Source: Saururus chinensis (Eukaryota; Streptophyta; Magnoliopsida; Piperales; Saururaceae). From it: a stretch of 64,000 bases of DNA. The stretch spans positions 21,276,995 through 21,340,994 of the forward strand of contig CP141142.1 of NCBI GenBank assembly GCA_035235625.1. The letters are read 5' to 3'. Positions 22,083-34,062 of the stretch are shown piece by piece. The notes beneath the pieces are model-generated. The model was not told where the DNA came from. It ran no database searches and was given only the letters and a program-made list of their open reading frames with translations. Position 1 is the stretch's first letter, and each line of letters begins with the position of its first letter. Both the position numbers and the translations under genes were made by a program.

Positions 22083-23094
22083 AAAATTACAGTATGTGCT
22101 TGATGACTTTCACGAAGAATAGCTTCAATATGTTTGACTTCCTAATTTAGGAGAAAAAAAGGAAGGTTTTAACACAAATGCTTAAATGCTTGAATGCACT
22201 TTAGCAGACATTTTATTTTGTGTGAACAAAGGGCGATTTTATGTTGTTTGCTCCTACTATTTTGTCAATAGTAAGTGCAACAAATATTGTTGCGCCAAAT
22301 GAATGATGGAACCTACCAATGTTGAAATGATTGGTCCAGTAATTCTTATTAGCAACAATGTAAAGACAAATATCCTATCTATTGTATTTTTCCTTTACCA
22401 GCAACATTGTTATTCAAGTCATAGACCCTCTACATGTTGCCAATGTCCAATGAACGATGGGGAGAAACTAGAGAAGTTTAGCATAAAAGATTTTAAGCAC
22501 GAGGAGGAGAAGATGTTGTTTCATTTGATTACGTGCAACTTGTTTGATTCTTGATAGAAATATGTTTTGTCCTCGAAAAGGAAGAAACCAACTGGCACAA
22601 AGTTTATGCTGTCAATGTTTGGAAGCATTCTATTTTTTTGTATTGTATTTATGTTTTGAACGGATGAGATAACTCGTATAATGTATACTGAGCATTGAAA
22701 ACTATGAAATAGTTACGACATTCACTATAAAAGCATTCATATACCTAAATCCTTAAGTTCTAAGGAGACAGTGCCCACAGTCTGGTGGATGAACCATGAT
22801 TGTGTTCAAGGCATTATTAATGAGCTTTGGGCGTTGACCATACGGGCTGGGTCCAGGCAGTAGAGAATTGTTCTTCATAAGCCCAACCCACTTTTGGAGG
22901 GAAGGCTATCAGATAACCATGTGACCATGCCAAGCAGGGCGATCCCAGTTGGGAACGATCCTTTGTAGCTCATACTTCCAGGCCAATGAGGTAGTACCTA
23001 ATAAATAATAAGTATGTGTTTCATATGAAAAGCATATAGTTGTTACTTAATATATATGGTAACCGAAAGGTTGTTTTTACTCAACATTGATGGT
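22083..23094. other. Intergenic between F2 and F3, with a GC-richer patch
   Basis: No gene supported; the open frame at 22,303-22,554 is not recognised. 22,760-23,000 is distinctly richer in G and C than its surroundings (GGGCTGGGTCCAGGCAGT, CAAGCAGGGCGATCCCAGTT) and reads like inserted foreign repeat sequence, but I cannot assign it. Confidence 0.4.
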
Positions 23095-24870
23095 TGCTCA
23101 TTATGAAGGATCACATTATTTGTAAGTTAATTGATAGGGTAGTACTTTACCTTCTTGCCCTTTGGACTTCCACATCTTGATCAACAACCCTTAATACATA
23201 TAAATCATGTCATTGGATATAAATGATATGTATAAATTCATTGATTTTAATTATTTCTTCAGCTTCTGCTTACTGTTGGCGAGTTCATTGTGGAAACTTT
23301 TGCATGTGGTACGAGATTGGTTAAGCTTTCAAGAAAATTATCTCCTTTCAAGGTTCGTCCCAATTGCTTTTGGTGATCTTTGTATTTGTTTGACATGTAG
23401 TTTTACCTAAGTAATTATATCAAGTAGCCAAACTCATATGGACCCTTTCTATACATATCACAATCAATTTCCTAGATTTTTGTTTTCTTAAACTAATCAT
23501 AGTCACGTAGAGATATTTTTTTTGGATTATAGAAGGTGCTTGTTCGTTTTCAATAATGCCTTTTATTATTCTTTTCCTTTTTAATTGTTCGTAATATGTC
23601 TTTAACATTCCGCTCATATTCCATTGAATCCGGGCTAGATATGGTCAGTAGATCTTTTTTTTAACCTCTAAAATCATATCCATAGAATCATATCCATCTT
23701 TATCTAACGTTGGCCTTTGATTCTTACTTGAGTTGTTCAGTTATTGCTTCACTAATATGCGATATATATTAAGAAGTTATGCAATACAATATGACATTTC
23801 TTTTTTTATTTTAAGATTTGTTTATGCATATAAAAAATCTAGATAGATGTTTGTTATCCTGCTTTATAGTCTTCATGGGAATTTTCAAATATATTAAATA
23901 AAAGTTTTTATCCTAAGTTACGGTAAAAACCACTAAAATAGCACAAAATTATATGTAATCAAGGAAAGTGATGATATCTAAGTTAGAATTGTACATTTAA
24001 TTTAACCTCAAATAGTCAAATCCCCAAAAGAATTTCCAGATAAAAAAGGAAACTCAACTGATAATTCAAAGCCTCGATTTAACATAAAGAAAGAAACCTA
24101 AAAAAAGATTGTCTATCAAATTCCCCCAAGATTTTTCATCGTTAACTCCATAAATATAAGGGTGTATTGTTTTGAATAATATTCATAAATAAAACATAAA
24201 AAACCTTTCGAATAAATTGCACCATATGTTAGTAACATGGTGTACATATGATTTCTTAGGGTTGTCAAGTTCCACCTTGTGCTTGTTAATAACACCTATT
24301 CTTTTTTGTTTATAAGATAAATTTAAATTTAAATCACAAATCGGACTTAAAATTTAAATATGTACTCTATGTTTGCGTATATAATTCTTTATATAGGCAA
24401 AATGACTGAATGGTTCTAAATATGTTATTAGTGTGTGTGTGTGTGTGTTCGCTATGTGAAATAAATATGTACCATTACAACACATTTATGAAAAGCATAT
24501 AGTTGTTATTTAATATTTGGTAACCAAAAGATTGTATGTTATTTAATATTTATGGCTTGACATTATGAAGAGTCGCATTATTTGTAAGTTACTTGATAGG
24601 GTACTACTTGAGCTTGTTTCCCTTTGGACTTCCACATGTTGATTAATAACCATTAGTAAATATATAATCATGTCATTGGATATAAATGATATGTATAAAT
24701 GCATTGTCTTCAGTATTTTTTGAGCTTCCACTTACTGTTGGCGAGCTAATTGTAGAAACACTTGCATGTGGTACAATTTTAGTTAAGATTTCGAGAAGAT
24801 TTCTCCTTTCAAGGTTCGTCCCAATTTCTTTTCGTCATCTTTGTTTCTGTTTGACATGAAGTTTTACCTA
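23095..24870 (+). repeat. Repeated F-box upstream segments (two copies)
   Basis: About 23,095-23,410 and 24,545-24,870 share CATTATTTGTAAGTTA, GGACTTCCACAT, ATATAAATGATATGTATAAAT, TTACTGTTGGCGAG, TTGCATGTGGTAC and TCTCCTTTCAAGGTTCGTCCCAA. The CAAG|GTTCGT junction looks like a splice donor, so these may be 5' UTR exon copies; the acceptor would be the tract just before the F3 ATG. The roughly 1.1 kb between them is AT-rich with no gene. Confidence 0.55.
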
Positions 24871-25587
24871 TGGTTTTTCAATTTAATTTAGATGTGACAA
24901 GTTTGAGTGGCTTAAGAGATGGTACTGTAACATGATTCAATAGGTTTAAATTTGAACAAACATTGTTGTTTATTTTATTATATTTTAATTTTTTTTCCTA
25001 ATAATATTTTTTATATATAGAAACTATAGACTAAACTTGTTGTCTTCACCCAGAATTTATCATCATTGGCTCCATAAATATAAGAGTATGCCATTTTGAA
25101 TGATATTAAAAAATGGAATTTAAAAAACCTTTCAAAAAATTGCTCCGTACGTTAGTAACATGGTGTCGATAGGATTTCTTAGGGCTGTCAAGTTCAACCC
25201 CGTCCTTGATAATAAACATATTTTTTTTTCTATTGATAAGATCAGTTTAAATTTAAAATGGGAAATTTGTCTTAAATTGAATTGTATAGTATATCTTAGT
25301 GGTATACAATTCTTTAGATGGGTTAGATGTCTTTGTTTCATGTATGGCCAATATTTTCAGTAGTGCAAGCCATGATTTTGGGTACACACGGCACGTGCTT
25401 GTTTGTATGTTCAGTGACACCTTCTTCACGTAAATGTGGGCTTTCATCCATTTTATTGTATGCCCTATTTTGTTTTGTACATGTTTCTTTGGGGTTTATA
25501 CTTTTTAGATTATCAAGCAAAATGGTACCATGTCATGATAGACACGTTCTTTTATGACAATATACCTTTTTTTCTCATCAGGTTATA
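24871..25587 (+). promoter_or_regulatory. Upstream / probable 5' UTR intron of F3
   Basis: If the CAAG|GTTCGT site near 24,813 is a donor, an intron of about 770 bp would end at TTTTTTTCTCATCAG (25,566-25,580), leaving GTTATAATG with the F3 start codon. F5 has the same acceptor-plus-GTTATAATG arrangement (TTTTGTTTTAG then GTTATAATG). 25,350-25,587 is duplicated upstream of F2. No TATA box was fixed. Confidence 0.5.
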
Positions 25588-26748
25588 ATGGTTCTCCCTC
25601 TTTTGTTCCTAGCAAATTGGGATGAAATTTATGAGGGTTTTGAAACTCCACATGATATCCTTTTCATCATATTTACAATGATGACAGTGGATGCACTCGC
25701 ACTAACTTTGTGCACATGTTGGAGATGGAGGTGTGCAGTTTTGACTTCAATGTTCATTGTCGAAAGATGTATTTGCTCATCTGGAACGTTTGGCTACTTT
25801 CTTCAGCTACAAAGGTCAATTTCAATGGGTAGACGCTTTATACCCATAGATCCACGATTACGCATAAATGGCATTTGCGATTTCAATATTCCAGAATCTA
25901 TGTCATTGGTTGCATCGTCCGTTTATGGTCATTTGCTCTTGAAATCTTCTTTCGTTGCTCAAAAAAGGTATTATATATATCGTCCAACAATTAAAAAATG
26001 GGCTGTAATTCCACGGCCTACGACTCGTTTCACATCTTCCAAATACATACTTATTGTCAATCCAATTGATGGGTGGCATTATAGGATTCTTCGTTTCATA
26101 TGGTCACATACAACTTTTGAGTCATATTGTTGTGAGTGCTTTGATTAGCGGATTTGGAGATGGATTTCGGTTGGGCCAACTAGCATTTGAGTGCCATCTT
26201 CTTTTGGGAGGGAACCACTTGTTGTCGTCATCCAAGTTGCATACATGCTTATTAGTTGCTCATGGATCTTTGCATTTGATGCTTAAAACCTTGAATTTGA
26301 TTCTATTGCTTTGCCGTATGAGACTTATCCTCCAAGAGTTGGTAGGCAAGTTTTCCTTGGCAGTAGAGAGGGATCTTTAGATCTATTATATGTGTGTCAC
26401 AATGTGTTAGACATCTATACACTATCTACCTAACCCAGTAGATGTTGGACTCATACTGCTAGGCTCTCGATGGAGTTAATTTCATCGATTGTACCCAGGG
26501 TATCTTGCTTCTTATTTCATACTTTTGATAAAATTGTTTTGCTTGGACTACAAAACTGCTATGTATGGGATGTTGTCAAAGAAGAGATATTTGAAGTTGT
26601 TGGTGTTGGTACGAAGAGGTTCAGTTCTACTATTTTCCTATACCAAAGTGCTATGATGACCACGCCTATTCAACACAGTGGCCGCAAGCCTTGCAATTGT
26701 TACACACAATGGGCTTTAGTAGACTGTCATCTTCAACCACTGGATTGA
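25588..26748 (+). pseudogene. F-box-like paralogue F3 (one frame, four internal stops)
   Basis: One reading frame runs the whole 1,161 bp (386 codons) and no frameshift is needed, but it contains TAG at 26,146, TGA at 26,188, TAA at 26,284 and TAA at 26,431. F-box-like N-terminus: ETPHDILFIIFTMM followed by CTCWRWRCAVLTSMFIVERC. Conserved family motifs follow: FIPIDPRL, FNIPESMSLVASSVYGHLLL, RYYIYRPTIKKWAVIPRP, KYILIVNPIDGWHYRILRF, FGREP, GSREGSL, VLDIYTLS and the C-terminus GRKPCNC...DCHLQPLD. Length suits a plant F-box protein with a C-terminal substrate domain. The first 186 codons (25,588-26,148) would make an F-box-only product. The start is at the ATG right after a conserved acceptor tract. 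Nonsense decay without indels suggests recent loss. Confidence 0.78.
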
Positions 26749-29222
26749 ACTCTTTTTATGCTATGTTCGTCTGTAGTACGATAGCATGTAAATGACAATA
26801 TACTAAGTAGTACGTAAGTACGTCGTTTGTTTTATTTGACCATTTTTACCAAGCATGTTACTTGTATTTTGTTATTGCAATGTTCAACATGTTCGAAGTT
26901 ATATAGCTATTTTCTAATAATTTTGTAATATCGAAACAACTTCTTCATGTGTAGTTTGTGGATTAATTAATTGAAGTTGTATAGAGATAAAGTGGACATT
27001 GATCCTCATGGCCAGCATATTTATGGTCTGAATGGCATTACTCTTGCCAATATCCTTAAAATATCATCACTTACTTTTTTGGAAATCCAAATGATTTTGT
27101 TGATCCCTGCATACTATATTTACGTCAGTTGATTATTCTCTATGTTTTGGTCTTCTCCATAGCCCTTTGTATTTTAGTCACTACTATTGACTCATCTATC
27201 ATCGTTCATTCATGGTGGCATATTGTTCAGATAGGCCACTCGTTGTCACTTTAAACTGCTTAATCTTTAACAAACTCGTCCTTAATTTGTCAACCTTCGT
27301 GTGCATGTTACCAAGTATGGAATACAGAATATCAACGCCATTGTTATTGTTACAATGTTTATTTTAGACATTTTTTTTGTTATAAAATCATGTACGCTTG
27401 AAACATGTAACTGCTACCACTCGTACCAGCAATAATACCCGCATCCAGGACACGTATTGCTTTAGTATCCTCTATGATGGTGGTACTTGCAGCAGCTTAT
27501 TCATGGAGTGTTTTCTCTATTATCATACTTTGTTGAGACGAAAGCCATCCTTGATGCATGGGCTACTCCCTATATTATTGCCAAGTACGCGTTGTGTGAC
27601 CATGATTGCATTGTCACTATCCCATGAAACATCATTTTTAACAAACGTATTCAAATTCATGTTACCTTGTATGCAACTGTAGAAAGAAATTTCCCTATAT
27701 TTGAATATGACAACTTGAATAAACTTTATATTACACGCTAAGATGCTTGAGATCTACAGCACATATCCATTTGGCATGCCAATCTATTGATACAAAGAAC
27801 ATATCTATTCGGTTATGGAATGATTTTTCAACATTGTTAAATATTTCTTTTAGACAAATTTTATATTAAACGTTTAATAAAAAATAAATTCTTCTACTAG
27901 GCCCACAAACCAGTTGTATTCTATATAGATGTAGTATGTAATTAATGTTTTCATTGTTTTTCAATGTTGTTAATTATTGCTATATAAATCTCTGATATGT
28001 GTATGTTGATCGTATACTTCAACTCATGATATCATTCTTGTATGATTCTATTCTATAGTTAATATTGATTATTTGTACAACTTTTGGTTATCCATATTCA
28101 TATATTGAATGTCTTTTTTTATTGAAATTGTGTACATGAATTATACTAAATGAATTTTCAAGTATGTTTGAAGCTTGTTTATACTAAATGCCACTTGTGC
28201 CATTCATTCTTAATATATTCAATATGACTCATTTCTTTAAATTAAATACTTAGATTATACTCAATGAACTTGCAGATTACAATTAAATGAATATTTTCAT
28301 ATTAAGTAGGCATACATTATCAGTTTTATATTCGCCTAGAAATTAAAATAACGTGAATATAGTATAACTGCCAAAAAATTTTGGGATATGAAACGTAATT
28401 TTCTGTTTAGTGAAAACGCATATTTTGATAATTAATAGTTTAGTTAGAATGATATATTTTACAAACAATATGTCAAGGATAATTCTCTAAATAGTGTCGA
28501 ATTAATAATTTTTTGTATAGTTATTTTGAATGCATGGTTGTACAATTAATTTACCTTTCTTTCTTGGTTTTCCTTGCGTAATGACTTTTTGCAGTTTTCT
28601 ATTTATATTTAATGAATGAATTCAAAATATTTGTAATGTTCTATCTATTAGATACAATAAGCAATTATAGCATTTAATTTAGTCACAAACACATATGGTA
28701 TTTATAGTATTTATACCTTTTTTGAAACGTTAATAATAATAGTAGCGTCCTTCAATGCCAATTTAAGTTATTGCCATGCACATTGATGGTTCCATTATTT
28801 ATATACCATTCATTGTATTTAAATACGTGTAGTAGTGGGCATTTAGAAATGTTTATTGATTAATAACACATATGTCTTTTCATTTTCCAGGTCGACATTT
28901 GAAAGAGGTATAAAGTGTGTATTTGTCTAGATGAGATGCACGATCTAATTATAATTTGCTTCATTTGTCTAGGTGTGCATGCCAATCCAGGTATATGTTC
29001 TTGGTAATATTTTTCAATTTCCTATTACGATGTGCTATGATTGCGTATACATGGGATATTCTTGATCAATTGAAATTTTATGTTCCATATGTTCTTGATT
29101 TACCCATATTTTATAGTCCACTTATATGGGGCATTCACTACTTTAATAGTATGTTAGTGTATGTGTGTTATGTTATAAACCGTGTGCTATGGCTTTCAAA
29201 GGTTTGATAGTTTGTGTAGACA
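26749..29222. other. Intergenic between F3 and the two-exon gene
   Basis: About 2.5 kb, AT-rich. No frame here matches a family, including 27,398-27,682 and 28,956-29,207. A segment near 27,945-28,010 repeats sequence at 14,740-14,820. A T-rich tract ending TTTTCCAG at 28,890 could be a splice acceptor for an upstream exon of the next gene, but this is unproven. Confidence 0.4.
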
Positions 29223-30284
29223 ATGGTCCGTACTTTTAGAGCCGCGCAAAAGAATACATCGCGGTCCGTTTCCTTTGATTTGAACACACTTGTTAGCATC
29301 GTACCAATGTCTACTGCGAGTTATAGTTCTGTTGAAGTTGAAGTCGGATCTAATCTTGGGTCAGATGATACTAAAGAAATTAGTTCGGATGTTGGGTGCA
29401 TGATTAGTACTTATTCTTCAACTCAAGACGATTCAGCCAATGCATCTCCTGGCAATACATCAATCCCGATGGGCGTAGTATCAGTCGAGGAAGACGATAA
29501 TGTTGTTGTTATTAGTGATTCAGAGGATGATCTATGTGAGACAAATGGTAACACTTATGTCCCAGCTAGCGAAACACATGGTTGTCTCAAGCTTGATAAT
29601 CCATGTGTGTTATGTTAGTTTTGTTTCATATATTGCATATATATATATATATTTGTTTGCTAATTTTGTTTTTTATATAAATATGTTTTTAATGTCTTCG
29701 GCCTCTTTGGCTTAGTGGTTGCAGAAAGTTTTGGTTGCAGTGGTCGTGCATGTCATGTGATGATGACTAATCCGATTTGGGTTATCTTTTGTTCAATGGA
29801 TCTATTCAAGCCCAATCCACAATGCCCGCATTTTGAACCGTTAATATTATATGATGTGAAAGACCGTGAAGACAAGGGTATAATGCTCATGCTTGATTAT
29901 ATAAATATTGTACATAGCTTCACTGCAACCAACTACATGGGAGTTGATTCTATCTCGAACATTAACACTTCCAAAATGACTGAGTTGGAGGCAAATGGAT
30001 TTGATTTGGAACATCTAAAGAAACATATGCAAGAGTTGCATGATGGTCAATTGCATGGTGTTGATAATGGCTATGAAACAACATTACTAGCTATTCAAAT
30101 TGCTGGATTTCAAAGGAAGAAGGTAGAATTCACTCGTGAGCTTAATGACATAGATGCCAAAATGCTTGCATTGGCCCAGCGAAAGGAGGAACTCCAAAGT
30201 GAGAATGCACGATTTGATGAGCAAGAAACTTATTTACGTAATAGGCTTAAAATGTTTGAGCCTGGGAATTTGTCGACGCCATAA
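29223..30284 (+). CDS. Unknown two-exon protein: acidic SIM-like N-terminus, Cys/His exon, coiled coil
   Basis: Not recognised. Modelled as exons 29,223-29,604 and 29,716-30,284 with a 111-bp phase-1 intron (GTGTGTTATG...TTGGCTTAG), giving 316 residues with no internal stop. The intron position is supported by two antisense relatives at 33.3-34.1 kb with a phase-1 intron at the same place. Residues about 1-127 are Ser/Thr-rich and acidic, with VVVISDSEDDL near residue 98, a classic SUMO-interaction-motif shape. Exon 2 starts with FGCSGRACHVMMTNPI and SMDLFKPNPQCPH, conserved in the copies. The C-terminal ~90 residues (EHLKKHMQELHDG, then FQRKKVEFTRELNDID and AQRKEELQSENARFDEQ) look like a long coiled coil. 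I infer a nuclear or scaffold role only from the SIM-like motif. The first ATG used is the earliest in frame; an upstream exon is possible. It lies within the F-box cluster. Confidence 0.55.
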
Positions 30285-31998
30285 GTTAATTCAATGTTCT
30301 TGTTTTTCATATGTGTGTTATAGATAGGTTTTTATCATAAGTCTCATATTTCATGGCTTCTTAGCTACTTTCTTGTTGTCTTCTTCATGTGACTCTATAG
30401 TCATGTTCTTCTAAGCAAGTATTTAGTACTTGTTGCTATCAATCACAAGTTTGTTAGTGTATCAAATCGTCCATTTAAATTATTTTTGGTAGGTTCTATT
30501 TATGAGATACTTGACATATTTATGTCGGAAGTGTAAACCATGAGCGTAACGCAACATTTTTTTGGGTTAACCATAATCAGTGTAACGTACCATAAAGGAA
30601 AAAAAAGGAAGCTAACCCGTTCTATATGTATTTCCAAACTATTGAATGTTGACTATTTTCAATTTATTTTTTCATAAATATTCTTGTTATTCGTCTTTGC
30701 CTCTAATTATATCGGCGTGTGGCTTGGGTTTGCAATCTTGATAATATATTAATATTAATATGTTCTTAATGGATTTTGACATCCATCACTATTGCCCCAT
30801 ATTACTTTTACCAAGAAATTCAATCAAATTTGGGTGTGCAAGCTAAATCATATCAGCCATTGGATAATTATTTGAAATTTTAAATATTTTTGTTCATTCA
30901 GACTAACATGTTCTATGTAGATGTGTTCTGCAAATTAAAAACGTAACAATTTTAGAAGTACTTGTAGCCATACGCCTTCTTCACATACATAATTGTTCAC
31001 TCTGTCTAGAATGACAAAGAAATTAAAATGAGTGGACACATGAATGTGAAGGCCATGGAATCTACTATGTAGTTTTCGTGGATAAAAGCAAATGGTTGTA
31101 AACTGACATATCATCAATATTAAAATAGGAGTTAATTTACTACTTTTTTTGTGAAAATATGAAGTCGACTTAGTTATTTCTTGTTGATCATTAAATCATA
31201 TTCATGAAATGTGGGTTTCTTGACTCTTCATATACTTTGCGTTGGTGTAATGATTGATATGCGTTGTTATTTTCGGTCGATGTGGCCTTTATGTTAAATT
31301 AAGTTAAGTGAAATGCATTAAATGTATTCTTTGTACAATAACATCTTGAAACTGCCATTTTAAATATTTGAGCATGTGCTCCAATATTGCATGTCCAATT
31401 GAATTTTGTTGTCTATAAATACATTGTACTTTTCACTTTTCATATACCTATATATGTTGTTTCTTCTCACATTTTGAGATTAGTATTCCTTGTTCCAAAT
31501 TGCTTATTCAATTTCCGTTGATTCCATGTGTAAAATCTGTAAGTTCATGGTTGATCTAAATATGTTTTTCTCATATTAATTTAGGCAAATTCTACCTTGT
31601 TCTTTAGTGGAGTCATGAAGAATAACCTAATTTATTATTGACATGCCTCATAGTTTTTTCTCAGAGTATTGTTTATTTTTTTATAAATTTTTGAGTTACA
31701 TTTAATTCAATTGTACATATTTTCAAATAATTTAAACTCTCTTCTACTTATTTCTAATATTATATTGATATTTTTGGTTAATTTGACACACTAGAAAATA
31801 ACTTGAACTGTTTACTAGGCATTTATAAACATCAATCTGTCAAAACATAGCTGATCTAATTTTTGTGCTTAATGAAATGGTAGATCATGTATAAATAGTT
31901 GTACCGTGAGAGGTATAAACAACTCTTGATTAGAATTTATTAGACACTATTGTTAATCGGTAAATGTTTCATTCTATGGCTTCCGAGATTGCTTTTGA
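30285..31998. other. Intergenic between the two-exon gene and F4
   Basis: AT-rich, with no gene or clear repeat found. The stretch just before F4 (from about 31,960) keeps a little F-box-gene-like sequence in a different frame, but the F-box itself is missing. Confidence 0.4.
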
Positions 31999-32940
31999 TT
32001 TTTTTCTTATTTTGTGCCTGTTCATTCAATGCTACAACTAAGCAATACATCAAATTTTGATTTACCTGAGCCTATCTCAATGATTGCCTCGTCTTTGCAT
32101 GGTTATGTATTGTCGAAAGGTTTGAGGGGAGTTCGAAGAAGATATTAGATATCCCACCCAACTACACATGATTGGGTTTTCGTTCCTTATCCTTCGATTA
32201 GAGCTTCAGTGGTGAAATACATGTTAATTGTCAATCCATCAGATAATTGGCAGTATAAGATTCTTCGGTTAATTTGGCTTTCACCTATTTTTGAAAATTA
32301 TTGTGTTGAATGCTTTGACTCAACAAATTGGTGTTGGTCTTGGGTTGGGGTCTCATGCCTCTAATGTACATCTACTTTTGGGAGAGAACCACCTATTGTG
32401 ATTGGATTGTCGGTTTTCATGTTGGTTGATTCAACTAAAGTTTTTGTGTTTGACATGGATTCTTTTCAATCAGCTACAATTGGGTTACCTAGCAATTGTT
32501 CGTTTCCAGATACGAATGGCAAATTATTTCTTGGTAACATGCAAGGTTCTCTCAATCTATTACATTTACATAATGGCATGCTCGATATTTACACGATGTT
32601 TAGAAGCGAGAAAAAACAATGTTGGGTTCGTGGAGTTAGTATTGTATTGGTTCCAATTTTGCCAGTCCTTCCAACATTGGTTTCTTTGCTATGTTATTCT
32701 ATTGATTTATTCATCATTGTTTCTACTCATAATGTGCTTGTATGGAATGTTGGGACCGGTGAATGTCACAAGGTTCACAAATGTGGAATTAACAGAGCAA
32801 GGGAAAATGGCGTGTCTTGACGTCGATTCAAAGTGTCATGTTGTCGATTCAAATACCGTGTCATCCAGATACTCCTAACAGCTACTCTGGAAAATGGTGT
32901 ATTTTCAGACAACATCTTGTACCATTAGCTGGATTAATGT
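31999..32940 (+). pseudogene. F-box-like paralogue F4, lacks the F-box
   Basis: Matches the family from SYFVPVHS (equivalent to RRFIPIDP in F3) onwards: FDLPEPISMIASSLHGY, KYMLIVNPSDNWQYKILRL, VECFDS, STFGREPPIVIG, GNMQGSLNLLHLHNGMLDIY, LLCYSIDLFIIVS and LVWNVGTGE. In-frame stops: TAG at 32,146 (at the Tyr of the RYYIYRP motif) and TAA at 32,362, then TGA at 32,818. After that the family C-terminus (PDTPNSYSGKWCI) appears in another frame. The frame closes at a TGA at 31,996, so the F-box part is missing or scrambled. The longest open part, 32,398-32,820, would encode only the C-terminal domain. Confidence 0.7.
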
Positions 32941-33317
32941 TTAGACTACTCTGATATATCAAATTCATTATGTAGTTTTCTTTTTTTATCCAATTTTTTT
33001 AACAAACAAAATTTCATGCTTATATATATATATACTGCCTGTTTTAGATTCGTGTGATGGTGATTAATGTTGTTCGATTTCAAATCCATGTGAAAGAAAG
33101 ATTTTTGGGACTACTTTCATACATGCATTTATAGAAAAAAAAATTCTACAATTCATTCGTGTTTTCCTCGTAGCAGTTTTTGAGTATCAATTTCTTTCCT
33201 AATTTACTTTTCTCATGTTATGTACTATTGGATCCATCGAAGTACTAACATTATATTGCACAAGTGTCCATGATTCCACAATCAACTTATTTTGTAGCAT
33301 GTAGCTCAAGGAACTGG
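32941..33317. other. F4 downstream region, nothing recognised
   Basis: AT-rich with a short TA run near 33,023. A phrase near 33,230-33,300 (TGGATCCATCGAAGTACTAACATTATATTGCACAAGTG) repeats one near 16,725-16,760, another sign of copied non-coding segments. Confidence 0.45.
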
Positions 33318-33595
33318 GGTTGTTGTGGATTAGGCTTGAATAAATCCATTGAATTGAAGACCTCGCATATTGGATTTGTCATGTTCACATGACATACACA
33401 ACCACCACAATGAGAATCCACTATAAAATATCGATATAAAAAAGCAAGTGAATAAAGGAAATATATTGTATGTGATTCGTGTAATTAAACAAGGAAAGAT
33501 TAGACACCTCCATATGGATTATCAGGCTTGAGACAAACATGTGCTTTGTCAGCTCAGACGTAACGGTTACCATTGGTTCTAGATTCCCCCTACTC
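33318..33595 (-). pseudogene. Antisense partial copy 1 of the two-exon gene
   Basis: On the minus strand, an exon-1 tail (NGNRYV-like, then CLKPDNPYG, from about 33,595 to 33,508) is followed by an 87-bp intron (33,507-33,421, GTGTCTAATC...TTTATAG). Exon-2 sequence then reads CGGCVCHVNMTNPI, EVFNSMDLFKPNPQ. The intron is phase 1, as in the gene at 29.2 kb. The SIM-like N-terminus and coiled coil are missing, and a stop (TGA in TACGTCTGAGCTGAC) lies in the exon-1 piece. It keeps a fuller cysteine motif (CGGCVCH) than the main gene. Confidence 0.65.
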
Positions 33596-33767
33596 CCATA
33601 GCAAAAACTTCATAAACCTACCACCTTGAACCATATAAAACATATAATTTCTTGATCATCAGACGACTATAATCCCATCAAGACAACCATATTTTAAATA
33701 GTAATAAATTAGCTACACTATGTTTTTTGTGCTTGCTCATATTCATTCTTTTATTAAAAAGCTATGA

Positions 33768-34062
33768 ATGATTATGGATTAGCCTTGAATAAATCCATTG
33801 ATCTGAATACCTCCCATATTGGATTTATCATATTCACATGGCATACACAACCACCACAATGAGAACTGTCTGTAATCGTTAAGGTAAATAGCTCCAACAT
33901 AGTTAAAAATATCGATATAAAAAAGCAGGTGTATAAAGGAAATATATTCTATGTAATTCGTGCACTAAAAACAAGGATAGATAGACAACTGCTTATGGAT
34001 TACCAGTATTGGGACAAACCCTTGCTATGTCAATTGTGACATAACTTTTACCATTAGTCCTA
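33768..34062 (-). pseudogene. Antisense partial copy 2 of the two-exon gene
   Basis: Same arrangement as copy 1, about 450 bp further along: exon-1 remnant (NGKSYVTID, near 34,055-33,988), an intron-like gap of about 119 bp (33,987-33,869) ending GATTACAG, then exon-2 sequence CGGCVCHVNMINPIWEVF with SMDLFKANP. The exon-1 piece ends in a stop (CCATAAGC). Together copies 1 and 2 form a direct repeat inverted relative to the main gene. Confidence 0.6.
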
